DNA from: Bradyrhizobium sp. CCBAU 53421
GTDB lineage: Bacteria; Pseudomonadota; Alphaproteobacteria; Rhizobiales; Xanthobacteraceae
Assembly: GCF_015291625.1 (NCBI RefSeq)
Contig: NZ_CP030047.1
Span: forward strand, 1,612,001-1,676,000
Direction: 5' to 3'
Length of the DNA stretch: 64,000 nt
Positions 36,135 to 44,386 of this stretch are shown here, one piece after another. The position numbers were made by a program, and so were the translations under genes. How positions within the stretch are numbered: position 1 is the first letter of the stretch; each line of letters starts with the position of its first letter. The notes below the pieces were generated by a model that saw nothing but the letters and a program-made list of their open reading frames with translations, had not been told where the DNA came from and did not search any database.

Positions 36135-37076
36135 GTGCATCACAGGCTGACACCGACCGGACCGATCGCGAGCGCTGCCGCCAACTGGCCGCCGCTACGA
36201 CGCTTCATCGCCACCGAGCATCGCGTCGGCCTGTTCATGGCGCAGCGCCGCTCGACCGCGGGGCTTTACGAATTCCTGCGCTTCGGCGTGAAACAGGCCT
36301 GGGCCTGCCTGTTCGGCGGCATCGCGGTGGCGCTGATGATCGTCACCTGGCGCTTCTATCCGCTGGACGCTGTGCTAGCGCGCTACGACTTCCTGTTTCT
36401 CTGCATGCTCGCCGTCCAGGCCGCGCTATTGGCAGGAAAGCTCGAGACATGGGAGGAGGCCAGGATCATCCTGATCTATCATGTCGTCGGGACAGTGATG
36501 GAGCTGTTCAAGACCCATGTCGGCTCCTGGATCTATCCGGAGCCCAGCATCTTCCGTATCGGCGGCGTGCCGCTGTTCTCGGGCTTCATGTATTCCTGCA
36601 TCGGCAGCTACATCTGCCGCTGCTGGCGGCTGTTCGACTTCCGCTTCTCGCAGCATCCGCGCCGCCGCAGCTTAATTGCGCTCAGCATCGCGATCTATGT
36701 CAACTTCTTCAGCCACCACTACGTCATTGATTTGCGCTGGCTGCTGTTCGCCTGGGCGATCTGGCTGTTCGGCCGCACCCGCATCCATTTCAAGGTCTGG
36801 ACCACCTACCGTTCAATGCCGCTGCTGCTCGGCCTCGTGCTGGTGTCGCTGTTCATCTGGTTCACCGAGAACATCGGCACCTTCACCAGGACCTGGCTCT
36901 ACCCCTCGCAGCGGCTCGGCTGGTCGATGGTCGGAATCGACAAGCTCGGGTCGTGGTTTTTGCTGCTGATCATCAGCTACACGCTGGTCAGCCTGGTCAA
37001 TGCGCCGCGGAGGTGGGTCGATGTGCGGCGGCGTGACGCCGAGATCGTCGGTAAGATGTCGCTGCCGACACTTTGA
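36135..37076 (+). CDS. DUF817 membrane protein
   Basis: A 313-residue membrane protein with about eight helices, matching DUF817: LYEFLRFGVKQAWACLFGG, the KLETWEEARIILIYHVVGTVMELFK segment, GSWIYPEP and the C-terminal WFTENIGTFTRTWLYP. Its function is unknown. The start is GTG. No partner genes are evident. Confidence 0.85.
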   Translation: MHHRLTPTGPIASAAANWPPLRRFIATEHRVGLFMAQRRSTAGLYEFLRFGVKQAWACLFGGIAVALMIVTWRFYPLDAVLARYDFLFLCMLAVQAALLAGKLETWEEARIILIYHVVGTVMELFKTHVGSWIYPEPSIFRIGGVPLFSGFMYSCIGSYICRCWRLFDFRFSQHPRRRSLIALSIAIYVNFFSHHYVIDLRWLLFAWAIWLFGRTRIHFKVWTTYRSMPLLLGLVLVSLFIWFTENIGTFTRTWLYPSQRLGWSMVGIDKLGSWFLLLIISYTLVSLVNAPRRWVDVRRRDAEIVGKMSLPTL

Positions 37077-37131
37077 CTGCCTCGTTTGCTCCGTGGCATG
37101 ATCGGCCATTCGAAGCAGGAGGGATGTTTGC

Positions 37132-37938
37132 ATGCTCAGGTGTCGTTTGGCGGTTGTGTTCGGCGCCTTGCTGCTTGCCACCCCCTCCTATGCCGCCCGC
37201 TGCGGCGGCAGTTTTCCCGGCTTCGTTCAGTCGTTCTCGCAGGAGGCGGCTAGCGCCGGCATCCAGCAAGACGTGATCTCCGCGGCGCTCGGCGGGGTGC
37301 AGCAGGATGGCGGGGTGCTCGCCTTCGACCGGCGGCAGCGCTACACCTTCAACAAGACCTTCGAGCAGTATGTCGCAACCCGCGTCGGCTCCGGGCGCAT
37401 CAATGGCGGCCGCGCGATGTTGCAGCGGCACGCGGCACTGCTCTCGAAGATCGAGCAGCAATACGGCGTGCCGCGCCAGATCCTGGTCGCAATCTGGGGA
37501 CTGGAGACCGATTTCGGCAAGGGCGACATGGGCAAGCTGCCGGTGTTTCGCGTGCTCGCCACGCTGGCGCATGATTGCCGCCGCACCGACCTGTTCCAGG
37601 GCGAACTGCTCGCCGCGCTCAAGATCGTGCAGCGCGGCGACCTTCGTCTGAATGACATGATCGGCGCCTATGCCGGCGAGATCGGGCAGACCCAATTCCT
37701 GCCGTCGTCCTACATCAAGTACGGCGTCGATTTCGACGGCGACGGCCATGTCGATCTGCGCCACTCGGTCGCCGACGTGCTGGCCTCGACCGCGAACTTG
37801 CTGCACTCCAACGGCTTCAAGATGGGCGCGCCCTATGGCGAGGGCAGCGCGAATTTCGAGGCGATGCGCGAGTGGAACAGGGCGGTGATCTATCGCAAGA
37901 CCATCGGGTACTTTGCCGATCAGCTTGTGGGGCGGTGA
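37132..37938 (+). CDS. MltB-family lytic murein transglycosylase
   Basis: A 268-residue periplasmic peptidoglycan-cleaving enzyme. Residues 1-21 form a signal peptide ending SYAA. The SLT_2 domain holds the catalytic Glu E125 in IWGLETDFG, followed by GQTQFLPSSYIKYGVDFDGDG, typical of MltB. It lacks the C-terminal peptidoglycan-binding domain seen in longer relatives. Confidence 0.93.
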   Translation: MLRCRLAVVFGALLLATPSYAARCGGSFPGFVQSFSQEAASAGIQQDVISAALGGVQQDGGVLAFDRRQRYTFNKTFEQYVATRVGSGRINGGRAMLQRHAALLSKIEQQYGVPRQILVAIWGLETDFGKGDMGKLPVFRVLATLAHDCRRTDLFQGELLAALKIVQRGDLRLNDMIGAYAGEIGQTQFLPSSYIKYGVDFDGDGHVDLRHSVADVLASTANLLHSNGFKMGAPYGEGSANFEAMREWNRAVIYRKTIGYFADQLVGR

Positions 37939-37950
37939 GGGCGGTTTTCG

Positions 37951-38050
37951 TGTCTGCCGTCATTGCGAGCGAAGCGAAGCAATCCATCCTTCAACATATG
38001 CGGGACGATGGATTGCTTCGTCGCTCCGCTCCTCGCAATGACGGCTGACA
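37951..38050. repeat. Palindromic intergenic repeat (GTCATTGCGAGC type)
   Basis: Begins TGTCTGCCGTCATTGCGAGC and ends CTCGCAATGACGGCTGACA; between them GCGAAGCAATCCATC and GATGGATTGCTTC also pair. It is the classic REP-like family of Bradyrhizobium spacers. Confidence 0.8.
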
Positions 38051-38065
38051 TAGCCGGGTAATGCC

Positions 38066-38914
38066 ATGGAAACCATCGGCAGCCAAAAAATCTGGTCGTT
38101 CTTCGACCGCCGCGGGTGCCAGGTCGCGAAGAACTCGGCGGTGCGGGAGGGGCCGGGACATCGCGTCGGCTCCTATCTCGAGCTCGCGACCAAGATCGCC
38201 GAGCTGCAATTCCTCAACCGCGACCATGTGCTGCTGTTTCGCGGCCAGGGCGCCGATTTCAGGAACGTCAAGCGCAACTCGTCGCTGAAGCCGACGCTGT
38301 TCCGCGCCGGGCGCGGCAATCCGGATCGCGAGACGCTGGCATCGCGGTTCGCGGCGCTGGCCCGCGCCGAGCAGATCCTGATTGCGGACTACGCCAAGGC
38401 AAAGCTGCTCGGGCTGGAGCGGCTGAAGCGGCACCGCATTCTGCGCTGGTCGATCCTGCAGCATTACGAGGTCTGCACCACGCCGCTGCTCGACGTCACC
38501 CATTCGATCCGCATCGCCGCCTCGTTCGCTTCGCTCGCGGAGACCGGCACTGCGTTCCTCTATGTGCTGGGGGTGCCGAACCTCAGCGGCGCGATCACCG
38601 CGAGCGCCGAAGCCGGCCTGCAGATCGTGCGGCTCTCCAGCGTCTGCCCGCCCGCGGCGGTGCGGCCACATATCCAGGAGGGCTATCTGCTCGGCGAATA
38701 TCCTGAGATGTCCGGCACCGAGCAGAAGGAAAACTACTTCCCCTACGAGATGGATTTCGGCCGGCGGCTGGTCGCAAAATTCTCGTTCGCGCCGGCGTCG
38801 TTCTGGAAGAACGACAATTTCCCGCAGGTGACGAGGAGCGCGCTCTATCCATCGGAGAGAAGCGATCCGCTGTTCCACCTGGCGCTCGGGGTGAAGAAGC
38901 AGTTGGGCGGGTGA
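38066..38914 (+). CDS. FRG-domain protein
   Basis: A 282-residue protein with the FRG signature FRGQGADF (residues 58-65) and the conserved LLDVTHSIRIAASFA segment. FRG domains are found in proteins of phage and plasmid conflict settings and are predicted nucleases or ADP-ribosyl-related enzymes; their activity is unknown. It lies between repeats with no linked partner gene. Confidence 0.8.
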   Translation: METIGSQKIWSFFDRRGCQVAKNSAVREGPGHRVGSYLELATKIAELQFLNRDHVLLFRGQGADFRNVKRNSSLKPTLFRAGRGNPDRETLASRFAALARAEQILIADYAKAKLLGLERLKRHRILRWSILQHYEVCTTPLLDVTHSIRIAASFASLAETGTAFLYVLGVPNLSGAITASAEAGLQIVRLSSVCPPAAVRPHIQEGYLLGEYPEMSGTEQKENYFPYEMDFGRRLVAKFSFAPASFWKNDNFPQVTRSALYPSERSDPLFHLALGVKKQLGG

Positions 38915-38961
38915 TCAGGCTTCGCAGCGTAGATTGCGCCAATCTTATCCTCAATGACAGC

Positions 38962-39085
38962 TGTCATCGCCCGGCCTGTGCGCAATTGCGCACATGGACC
39001 GGGCGATCCAATACACCGCGGCCGCTCGGTTCAAGCACAGACGCCTCTGGAATACTGGATCACCCGCTTTCGCGGGTGATGACAC
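38962..39085. repeat. Palindromic intergenic repeat, copy of the CACCCGC family
   Basis: The left half has TGTCATCGCCCGGCC and a GTGCGCAATTGCGCAC palindrome; the right half has AATACTGGATCACCCGCTT and CGCGGGTGATGACA, as in 13930-14030 and 49777-49898. Confidence 0.8.
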
Positions 39086-39137
39086 CTGATTAGCCCGCGA
39101 CGTCGCGTATTGAACGGGCCCTCGCAACGCCGCGCCT

Positions 39138-40022
39138 TCAACCCGCCCTGGCCGCGTCGCGCGCGATCCGTCGCGCTGCCGTCTTTTCCATCATCCGCTG
39201 CATCACCTTCCAGTAGGTCCCGGGGCGGAAGCGTTGCAGCAGGTCCATGAAGTGGGCGTCCTTGCCGATCAGGATGCGCGGCTGGTTTTTCTCGATGCCG
39301 GTGATGATGCGCTGCGCGGCTGCGGTCGGCGTGGTCCGGGCCAGCGCGTCGAAGCGCTCGATCGATTCCGAGCGCCGGGCGTTGTCGGTGACGCCGCTGC
39401 CGGTGCGCGAGTTGCGCGCAATGTTGGTGGCGACGCCGCCGGGATGCACGACCGAAAGCCGGACCGGACTGCCCGCCACTGCAAGCTCGTGGCGCAGGCT
39501 TTCCGAGAAGCCGCGCACCGCGAACTTGGCCGCGCAATAGGCGCTCTGGCCGGGCGGGGCGAGGATGCCGAAGATCGAGGAGATGTTGACGATATGCGCC
39601 TCGCGCTGCCGCGACAACAGCGGCAGGAAGGCACGGGTGCCGTGCACCACGCCCCAGAAATTGATGTTGAACAGCCACTCCATCTGGGTCTGCTCGATCT
39701 CGCCGAATTCGCCGAGCAGCGCGACGCCGGCATTGTTGACGACGATGTTGAGCCCGGGATGGGCGGCGCCGGCGGCCTCGGCAAACGCCGTGATCTGGCC
39801 GGGCTCGCTGACATCGAGCCGATGCACCGTGACCTTGCGCGGGCTGACCTTGGCGATCTCGATCGCCTTGGCGATCTCGGCGGCGGCGGCCTGCAGGCCG
39901 GCCTCGTCGCGGTCGGCGATCGCCACATCGCAGCCGCGCAGCGCCAGTTCATGCGCGAGCGCGCGGCCGATGCCGCTGGCGGCCCCGGTCACGGCGGCGG
40001 CGGATCCAGAGATCGCGGTCAT
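39138..40022 (-). CDS. Short-chain dehydrogenase/reductase
   Basis: A 294-residue SDR. The cofactor-binding TGAASGIG is at 12-19, the NNAG motif at 96-99, the active-site Ser at 148-149 (VNISSI), Tyr162 and Lys166 (SAYCAAK). An Asp-Arg pair after strand 2 (ADRDEAG) fits NAD(P)H use. The C-terminal extension (IGKDAHFMDLLQRFRPGTYW) matches SDRs often found with lipid or steroid genes in this group. The substrate is unknown. Confidence 0.9.
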   Translation of the reverse strand: MTAISGSAAAVTGAASGIGRALAHELALRGCDVAIADRDEAGLQAAAAEIAKAIEIAKVSPRKVTVHRLDVSEPGQITAFAEAAGAAHPGLNIVVNNAGVALLGEFGEIEQTQMEWLFNINFWGVVHGTRAFLPLLSRQREAHIVNISSIFGILAPPGQSAYCAAKFAVRGFSESLRHELAVAGSPVRLSVVHPGGVATNIARNSRTGSGVTDNARRSESIERFDALARTTPTAAAQRIITGIEKNQPRILIGKDAHFMDLLQRFRPGTYWKVMQRMMEKTAARRIARDAARAG

Positions 40023-40193
40023 GTCGGGTCAGCTCCACTGAAAAGGTGTTGGATGAAAAGGGTGTCGGACATGTTGTACGGGAACACGGCGGGTTTCCCC
40101 ACTTTTCTCAAATTGGAACTGAACCATCCAGTGATTTTAGACATTTAGTCTGTGTTCGCTTGGATAATTGCGATCAACAAGGGAGGTTCAGCC

Positions 40194-40595
40194 ATGGGAC
40201 AGTCGAGGCCCTATCGTGCGAAAGCCCTGGTTGTCGAAGATGACCCGATGCAGCGCGAGATGATCGAGCTGCTGCTGGAGGAGAGCGAGTTCGAGGTGAT
40301 CTCGTGCGAGAGCGCGGAGGCCGCAGAACTGGTGCTGCAGGGCAACGGCGACAATGTCGTGCTGATGATGACCGATGTCGAGCTGGCCGGGAACATGACC
40401 GGCGTCGAGCTTGCCCATGCCGCGAAGAAATACAAACCCGATCTCGATGTGATCGTGACCTCGGGCAAGCCGCTGCGGCAGCGCCTGCCGGACGGCACCC
40501 TGTTCTGGTCGAAACCCTGGGCGCCGCTGGACGTGATCCGGGTCGCCGAGATGAAGGCGTCGGAGCTGTCGGGTGGCGGGCCGCGCAGATCGTGA
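40194..40595 (+). CDS. Single-domain response regulator
   Basis: A 133-residue receiver domain with no output domain. The acidic pocket is E15, D16, D17 (VVEDDP), the phosphorylation site is D61 (MMTDVEL), and T89 and K107 (FWSKPW) complete the switch. Such stand-alone receivers act by protein contact or as phosphate sinks. The start at 40194 has GGGAGG upstream; no histidine kinase is adjacent, so its partner is elsewhere. Confidence 0.9.
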   Translation: MGQSRPYRAKALVVEDDPMQREMIELLLEESEFEVISCESAEAAELVLQGNGDNVVLMMTDVELAGNMTGVELAHAAKKYKPDLDVIVTSGKPLRQRLPDGTLFWSKPWAPLDVIRVAEMKASELSGGGPRRS

Positions 40596-40678
40596 CCAGG
40601 CAAGGGTCCTCCTGACGCGGCAAGGGTCCGCGTAACGGAGTTGTCAGCGCGGCCGACGGGCGACCGGCCGTTGGCTGC

Positions 40679-40780
40679 TTCCGCCTGCCCGGGCAGCGTG
40701 ATATTGGCGGCACCGATCCCGAGGCGTGCAAGGATGCATTTCCGCGCATGCTGGACTATCTGAAGCAGCATCTGGAATGA
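40679..40780 (+). pseudogene. Possible C-terminal remnant of a dienelactone hydrolase family gene
   Basis: A short open stretch ending at TGA 40778-40780 reads GGTDPEACKDAFPRMLDYLK near its end, like the closing helix of dienelactone-hydrolase family proteins. No start codon or catalytic core lies upstream. It looks like the leftover 3' end of a lost gene. Confidence 0.35.
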
Positions 40781-40820
40781 TGTTGCCCTCCATGACGTGC
40801 TCCCTCCTCAAGGATTTGAG

Positions 40821-41432
40821 ATGACCTGGTCCTTCCTGCTGACCACCCTGATCGTGGTCGCTTCCCCCGGCACCGGCGTGCTCTATACGCTGGCGGTGGC
40901 GCTGACCCGCGGCTCGCGCGCGAGCGTGGCGGCGGCGTTCGGCTGCACGCTCGGGATCGTGCCGCAGATGATCGCGGCGATGCTCGGCCTTGCCGCCATC
41001 CTGCACACCAGCGCCATGGCGTTCGCGGCGCTGAAATGGGGCGGTGTGCTCTATCTGCTCTATATGGCCTGGCAGGCGCTGCGCGAGCGCGGCGCGCTCG
41101 CCGTCGATACCGAGATCAAGCCGCGCTCGAGCGGGCGGGTGATCGTGACCGCGATCCTGATCAACATCCTCAATCCGAAGCTGTCGATCTTCTTCCTGGC
41201 CTTCCTGCCGCAGTTCATCGCCGTCGACGAACCGCACCCGCTGACGCGGATGGTCGAGCTCAGCTTCGTCTTCATGGCGATGACCTTCGCGGTGTTCGCG
41301 GTCTACGGGCTGTTCGCGGCCTCGGTGCGCGACCGTGTCATCACCCGGCCGAAGGTGATGGCCTGGCTGCGGCGCAGCTTTGCCGCGGGCTTTGCCCTGC
41401 TCGGCGCCAAGCTCGCCTTCGCGGAGCGCTGA
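40821..41432 (+). CDS. LysE/RhtB-family exporter
   Basis: A 203-residue exporter with six predicted helices. It has the VVASPGTGVLYTLAVALTRG opening (the SPGP-like motif is SPGTG here), a GVLYLLYMAWQALR helix, and the NILNPKLSIFFLAFLPQF segment. AAGGATTTGAG precedes the ATG. It belongs to a different subgroup from the exporter at 14104-14721. Confidence 0.9.
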   Translation: MTWSFLLTTLIVVASPGTGVLYTLAVALTRGSRASVAAAFGCTLGIVPQMIAAMLGLAAILHTSAMAFAALKWGGVLYLLYMAWQALRERGALAVDTEIKPRSSGRVIVTAILINILNPKLSIFFLAFLPQFIAVDEPHPLTRMVELSFVFMAMTFAVFAVYGLFAASVRDRVITRPKVMAWLRRSFAAGFALLGAKLAFAER

Positions 41433-41463
41433 CCCGCGCTCGCTCGCGGCTTGCTGCAGGCAA

Positions 41464-41487
41464 TAAAAAAGCAGGCCTTGCGCCTGC
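41464..41487 (-). terminator. Intrinsic terminator of the small lysine-rich gene
   Basis: On the minus strand GCAGGC and GCCTGC form a stem around a 5-base loop, followed by a run of six T. It lies 73 bases past the stop of the 24-residue gene and supports that gene being a real transcription unit. It also lies just after the exporter stop on the other strand. Confidence 0.75.
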
Positions 41488-41559
41488 TGCCTTGCGTCCC
41501 TGCCTGGGTAGATCGGGTGCCCGGGCAGGGCAGGAGCCGCTACCCGGGCCAGAAATTGA

Positions 41560-41634
41560 TTACTTCTTGGCGGCCTTCTTCTTGGTGGCCTTTTTCGCCT
41601 TCGCCTTCTTCGCCTTCTTCGCTTTCTTAGCCAT
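41560..41634 (-). CDS. 24-residue lysine-rich micro-protein
   Basis: A 25-codon gene, MAKKAKKAKKAKAK then KATKKKAAKK. Apart from Met and one Thr it is made only of Lys and Ala, in a KKA-repeat pattern like the tails of bacterial histone H1-like proteins. Support for it being real: GAGAGGAT lies 5 bases upstream of the ATG, the stop is clean, and an intrinsic terminator follows. It would be cationic and probably binds nucleic acid; that is inference. It is too short for standard gene finders. Confidence 0.7.
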   Translation of the reverse strand: MAKKAKKAKKAKAKKATKKKAAKK

Positions 41635-42161
41635 AGTATCCTCTCAGGGTTTCATGGATTGAACGCGACTCCGAGGCATGCTTGGCGGAGGGCCAGCCTC
41701 GCAACATCCTCAGTATCAAACTCAGCAGATTCGGAGGCTGCTGCCGCGTGCTGTCACTGCGCTGTCATCGTGTTATCCACAGCTGTTACGTGTTTTTGCC
41801 AGTTTTTCGCCGGCGTGCGCGTGTCGCGCGTCGCGTCGTCGTCGCATCCGTCATGCTTAACGACGCGCAAACGGCCGGTACGCGGCTCTTCATCAATTCA
41901 AAACCACAGCTCGAATTGGCGCATGGCGGGTGACGGTCCGTTAAGCGCCGCGGCCGCATCCTGTCCCGTAAGGCAACGGGGATTGCCATTGGGAGAAACG
42001 CCCGAAGCATGATCCGGAAAAGTGCGAAGCGGTTTTCCGAAAAGGTCATGCGCAAACAAAGGGCTAAAGCGCGATGACGATTCGACCAGATCTCATCGCG
42101 CTTTAGGGGCGGACGGTCATTTCAGGAGAGGCGAGGCCGATACGGGTCTCGAACAGGGGCG
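41635..42161. other. Gap upstream of the diguanylate cyclase gene
   Basis: A 527-base region. Its left part should hold the promoter of the lysine-rich gene; around 41775 there is TTATCCACAGCTG, which resembles a DnaA box. A repeat occupies 42003-42107. No gene is seen. Confidence 0.5.
42003..42107. repeat. Repeat of the GCATGATCCGGAAAAG family
   Basis: GAAGCATGATCCGGAAAAGT, then GCGGTTTTCCGAAAAGGTCATGC: the halves are inverted (TCCGGAAAA / TTTTCCGAAAA). It is joined to a second inverted pair, AAAGCGCGATGA and TCATCGCGCTTT. Tandem copies of the first unit are at 47684-47788. Confidence 0.8.
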
Positions 42162-43376
42162 ATGTTGAGCGTTCCGACGCTTTGGACGGTGTTCATTATC
42201 AATTTTCTCGCGCTCGGCCTGATCTGGGCCTATGTCGCGCGCAGCTATCCAGCTTTCGGCGCGGCGCGGTTCTGGACCGCGTCCGCCTTCACAGCCTCCA
42301 CTGGGGCCGCCTGCGCGATGCTCCGCGTGATGATGACGGACTCGCTGCTGCCGCTGCTTGCGGCGGGGACGCTGATGGTGTTCGCCGCCGGCCTTGCCGC
42401 GATGGGCATCGAGCGCTTCTACGGCAAGCCGGTCGGCTGGCGCAGCACCGCGCTGTCCACCGCGCTCGCCTTCGCCGGCCTCGGCGTCTTCATCTTTGCC
42501 TACGACAGCATGCCGATGCGCATCCTGGTCTACACCACAGCCCAGGTCATGCCGCTTGCGCTGACGCTGAAGCTGTTGCTGTCGCCGGAGAACGGCCGGG
42601 TCAGTCCGGGCGCGCGGCTCGCCGGCATCGTCGCCTCGGTGCTGATCGGCATCTATGCGCTGCGCCTCGTCGGCGCCGTGCTGCAGCCCGGCGAGTTCAG
42701 CTTCGTCCGCTTCAATGCGGGCCAGTCGCTGGTGATCCTGCTGATGGTGTTCCTGTCGATGGCGCTCAATTTCGGCTTCCTGCTGATGGCGATCGACCGG
42801 CTGCGCAACGAGGTCGCCGACCTCGCGCTGCTCGACGATCTCACCGGCGTCGGCAACCGCCGCCATCTGTTGCAGCGGCTGACCGAGGAATGCGCGCGCT
42901 CCGACCGCAACGGCGAGGCGTTCGCGCTGCTGGTGATCGACCTCGACGGCTTCAAGGGGATCAACGACACCCATGGCCACGCCGCCGGCGATGCCTGCCT
43001 GCAGCACTTCACGCTGATGGCGCAGACGAGGCTCCGCCCGGGCGACATGCTGGCCCGCACCGGCGGCGACGAGTTCTGCATCGTGCTGCCGTCCTCGACG
43101 CTGCGCGAGGGCGCCATGATCGCCCGCCGCGTGCTGGAGGTCTGCCGCGCCGATGCCGAGCAGTGCACCGGCCGTGACATTCCGATCGCGGTCTCGATCG
43201 GCATCGCGCAGTGGACCCGCGAGATCGGCATGCATCCCGACCGCCTGATCGCCGCCGCCGACCACGCGCTCTACGACGCCAAGAAGGGCGGCAAGAACGG
43301 CTATGCGACCTATGAGCCGAAGCTGCCGCCCGAGATGGTCGATCTGGTGGAGGCGAGCCTGCGCAAGCGCGCCTGA
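42162..43376 (+). CDS. Membrane-bound diguanylate cyclase
   Basis: A 404-residue protein that would make cyclic di-GMP. The first 215 residues hold about six or seven membrane helices without a known sensor domain. The GGDEF domain has an intact active site, GGDEF at 301-305, and an inhibitory site R292-x-x-D295 exactly five residues before it, so product inhibition is expected. DDLTGVGNRR and the IDLDGFKGIND segment are also typical. No EAL domain is present. Confidence 0.93.
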   Translation: MLSVPTLWTVFIINFLALGLIWAYVARSYPAFGAARFWTASAFTASTGAACAMLRVMMTDSLLPLLAAGTLMVFAAGLAAMGIERFYGKPVGWRSTALSTALAFAGLGVFIFAYDSMPMRILVYTTAQVMPLALTLKLLLSPENGRVSPGARLAGIVASVLIGIYALRLVGAVLQPGEFSFVRFNAGQSLVILLMVFLSMALNFGFLLMAIDRLRNEVADLALLDDLTGVGNRRHLLQRLTEECARSDRNGEAFALLVIDLDGFKGINDTHGHAAGDACLQHFTLMAQTRLRPGDMLARTGGDEFCIVLPSSTLREGAMIARRVLEVCRADAEQCTGRDIPIAVSIGIAQWTREIGMHPDRLIAAADHALYDAKKGGKNGYATYEPKLPPEMVDLVEASLRKRA

Positions 43377-43412
43377 GCGTGCTAGAGCAGCGCGAGACCG
43401 GATCCTTCCGCA

Positions 43413-44030
43413 ATGATGCCCCGCCTGCTCACCGCGCTGTTTGTAATCGTGCTGTCCTCCGCGGTATTAGCCGAAACTGATCTCGCTGTCATCGCGCGAT
43501 CGCAGGGCACGCCCGAGATTCCCGGATTGAAGATGGTGTGGCTGTCGCCCTGGGGCGACGTCGCCAGATCGCATCCCTGGCGCAACATCATCGTGCACCA
43601 GACCGAAGGCCCGGCCGGCTCGGCGCGAAATGGCGCCGCCGAGCAGCACAAGAACCCGACCCGCCGCGGCGTGATGGTCTGGGTCGAGACCGACGGCACG
43701 GTCTATTGGGCGGTCGCCGACAATCTGGTCCCGACCCATACCGATGGCGCCGACCGCAACGACAACAAGTACATCGACAACAGCAAGACCTATCGCCAGG
43801 TCAACAAGGATACGTCTATCGGCGTCGAGTTCGCCGGCAATTATCCTGACGTCACCAAGGGCCCGACCGGTGCGCAGATCGCGGCCTGGCGCGTGCTGGT
43901 CAAGGTGCTGCGCGCGCGCTACGGGATTCCGCTGGAGCGGGTCTATGCCCACAACTGGATCGACTTCAAGGACGCCCGCTATTGCGAAGGCTGCGCGCTC
44001 GCGACCATGGCGCGGGAGTGGGGCGAGTAG
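43413..44030 (+). CDS. N-acetylmuramoyl-L-alanine amidase family protein
   Basis: A 205-residue exported protein; residues 1-20 are a signal peptide. The amidase_2/PGRP-like domain has zinc-ligand candidates H62 (IIVHQTEG) and H180 (YAHNWID), with H109 nearby and C191/C194 in a CEGC end. It would cut the bond between MurNAc and L-Ala in peptidoglycan. It lies 36 bases after the cyclase gene, so cotranscription is possible. Confidence 0.85.
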   Translation: MMPRLLTALFVIVLSSAVLAETDLAVIARSQGTPEIPGLKMVWLSPWGDVARSHPWRNIIVHQTEGPAGSARNGAAEQHKNPTRRGVMVWVETDGTVYWAVADNLVPTHTDGADRNDNKYIDNSKTYRQVNKDTSIGVEFAGNYPDVTKGPTGAQIAAWRVLVKVLRARYGIPLERVYAHNWIDFKDARYCEGCALATMAREWGE

Positions 44031-44239
44031 GGCGAATGGTCGTCGTGCGTGGACGCTCGGCCCAGCACGCACGCGTCGTCGCCCGGCTTGCCGCCTCCGC
44101 TAAAGCTACGGCGAGCAAGAGGGAATGTCTCGGCGAAGCCTTGGCGTAGCCGGGACCGGGCGATCCAGTATTCCAGAGGCAGCAGTTATGACGCGCCTCG
44201 CTCGACCGCCGCGGCGTCCTGGCGTTGGTGAGCAAGCTT

Positions 44240-44326
44240 CGTAGGATGGGTGGAGCGAAGCGATACCCATCAACCTCGTGCCGCGCGGCCAGATGATGGG
44301 CATCGCTGCGCTCCCCCCATCCTACG
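44240..44326. repeat. Palindromic intergenic repeat (CGTAGGATGGGTGGAGCGAAG type)
   Basis: CGTAGGATGGGTGGAGCGAAGCGATACCCATC on the left pairs with GATGGGCATCGCTGCGCTCCCCCCATCCTACG on the right. It is a REP-like element common in Bradyrhizobium. Confidence 0.8.
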
Positions 44327-44332
44327 GCCAAC

Positions 44333-44362
44333 AAAAAAGCCGGCGTTGCCGCCGGCTTTCGT
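44333..44362 (-). terminator. Intrinsic terminator of rpoH
   Basis: On the minus strand the stem AAAGCCGGCG and its complement are followed by TTTTTTG. It lies about 25 bases past the rpoH stop codon. Confidence 0.85.
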
Positions 44363-44386
44363 GTCTGTTGGCTCTTCGCCGCGCGA

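Larger units (their letters stand above)
44031..44386. other. Convergent gap between the amidase and rpoH
   Basis: A 356-base gap with no gene. It contains repeats (CCGGGCGATCCAGTATTCCAG at about 44158 and the palindrome at 44240-44326) and the rpoH terminator. Confidence 0.6.
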
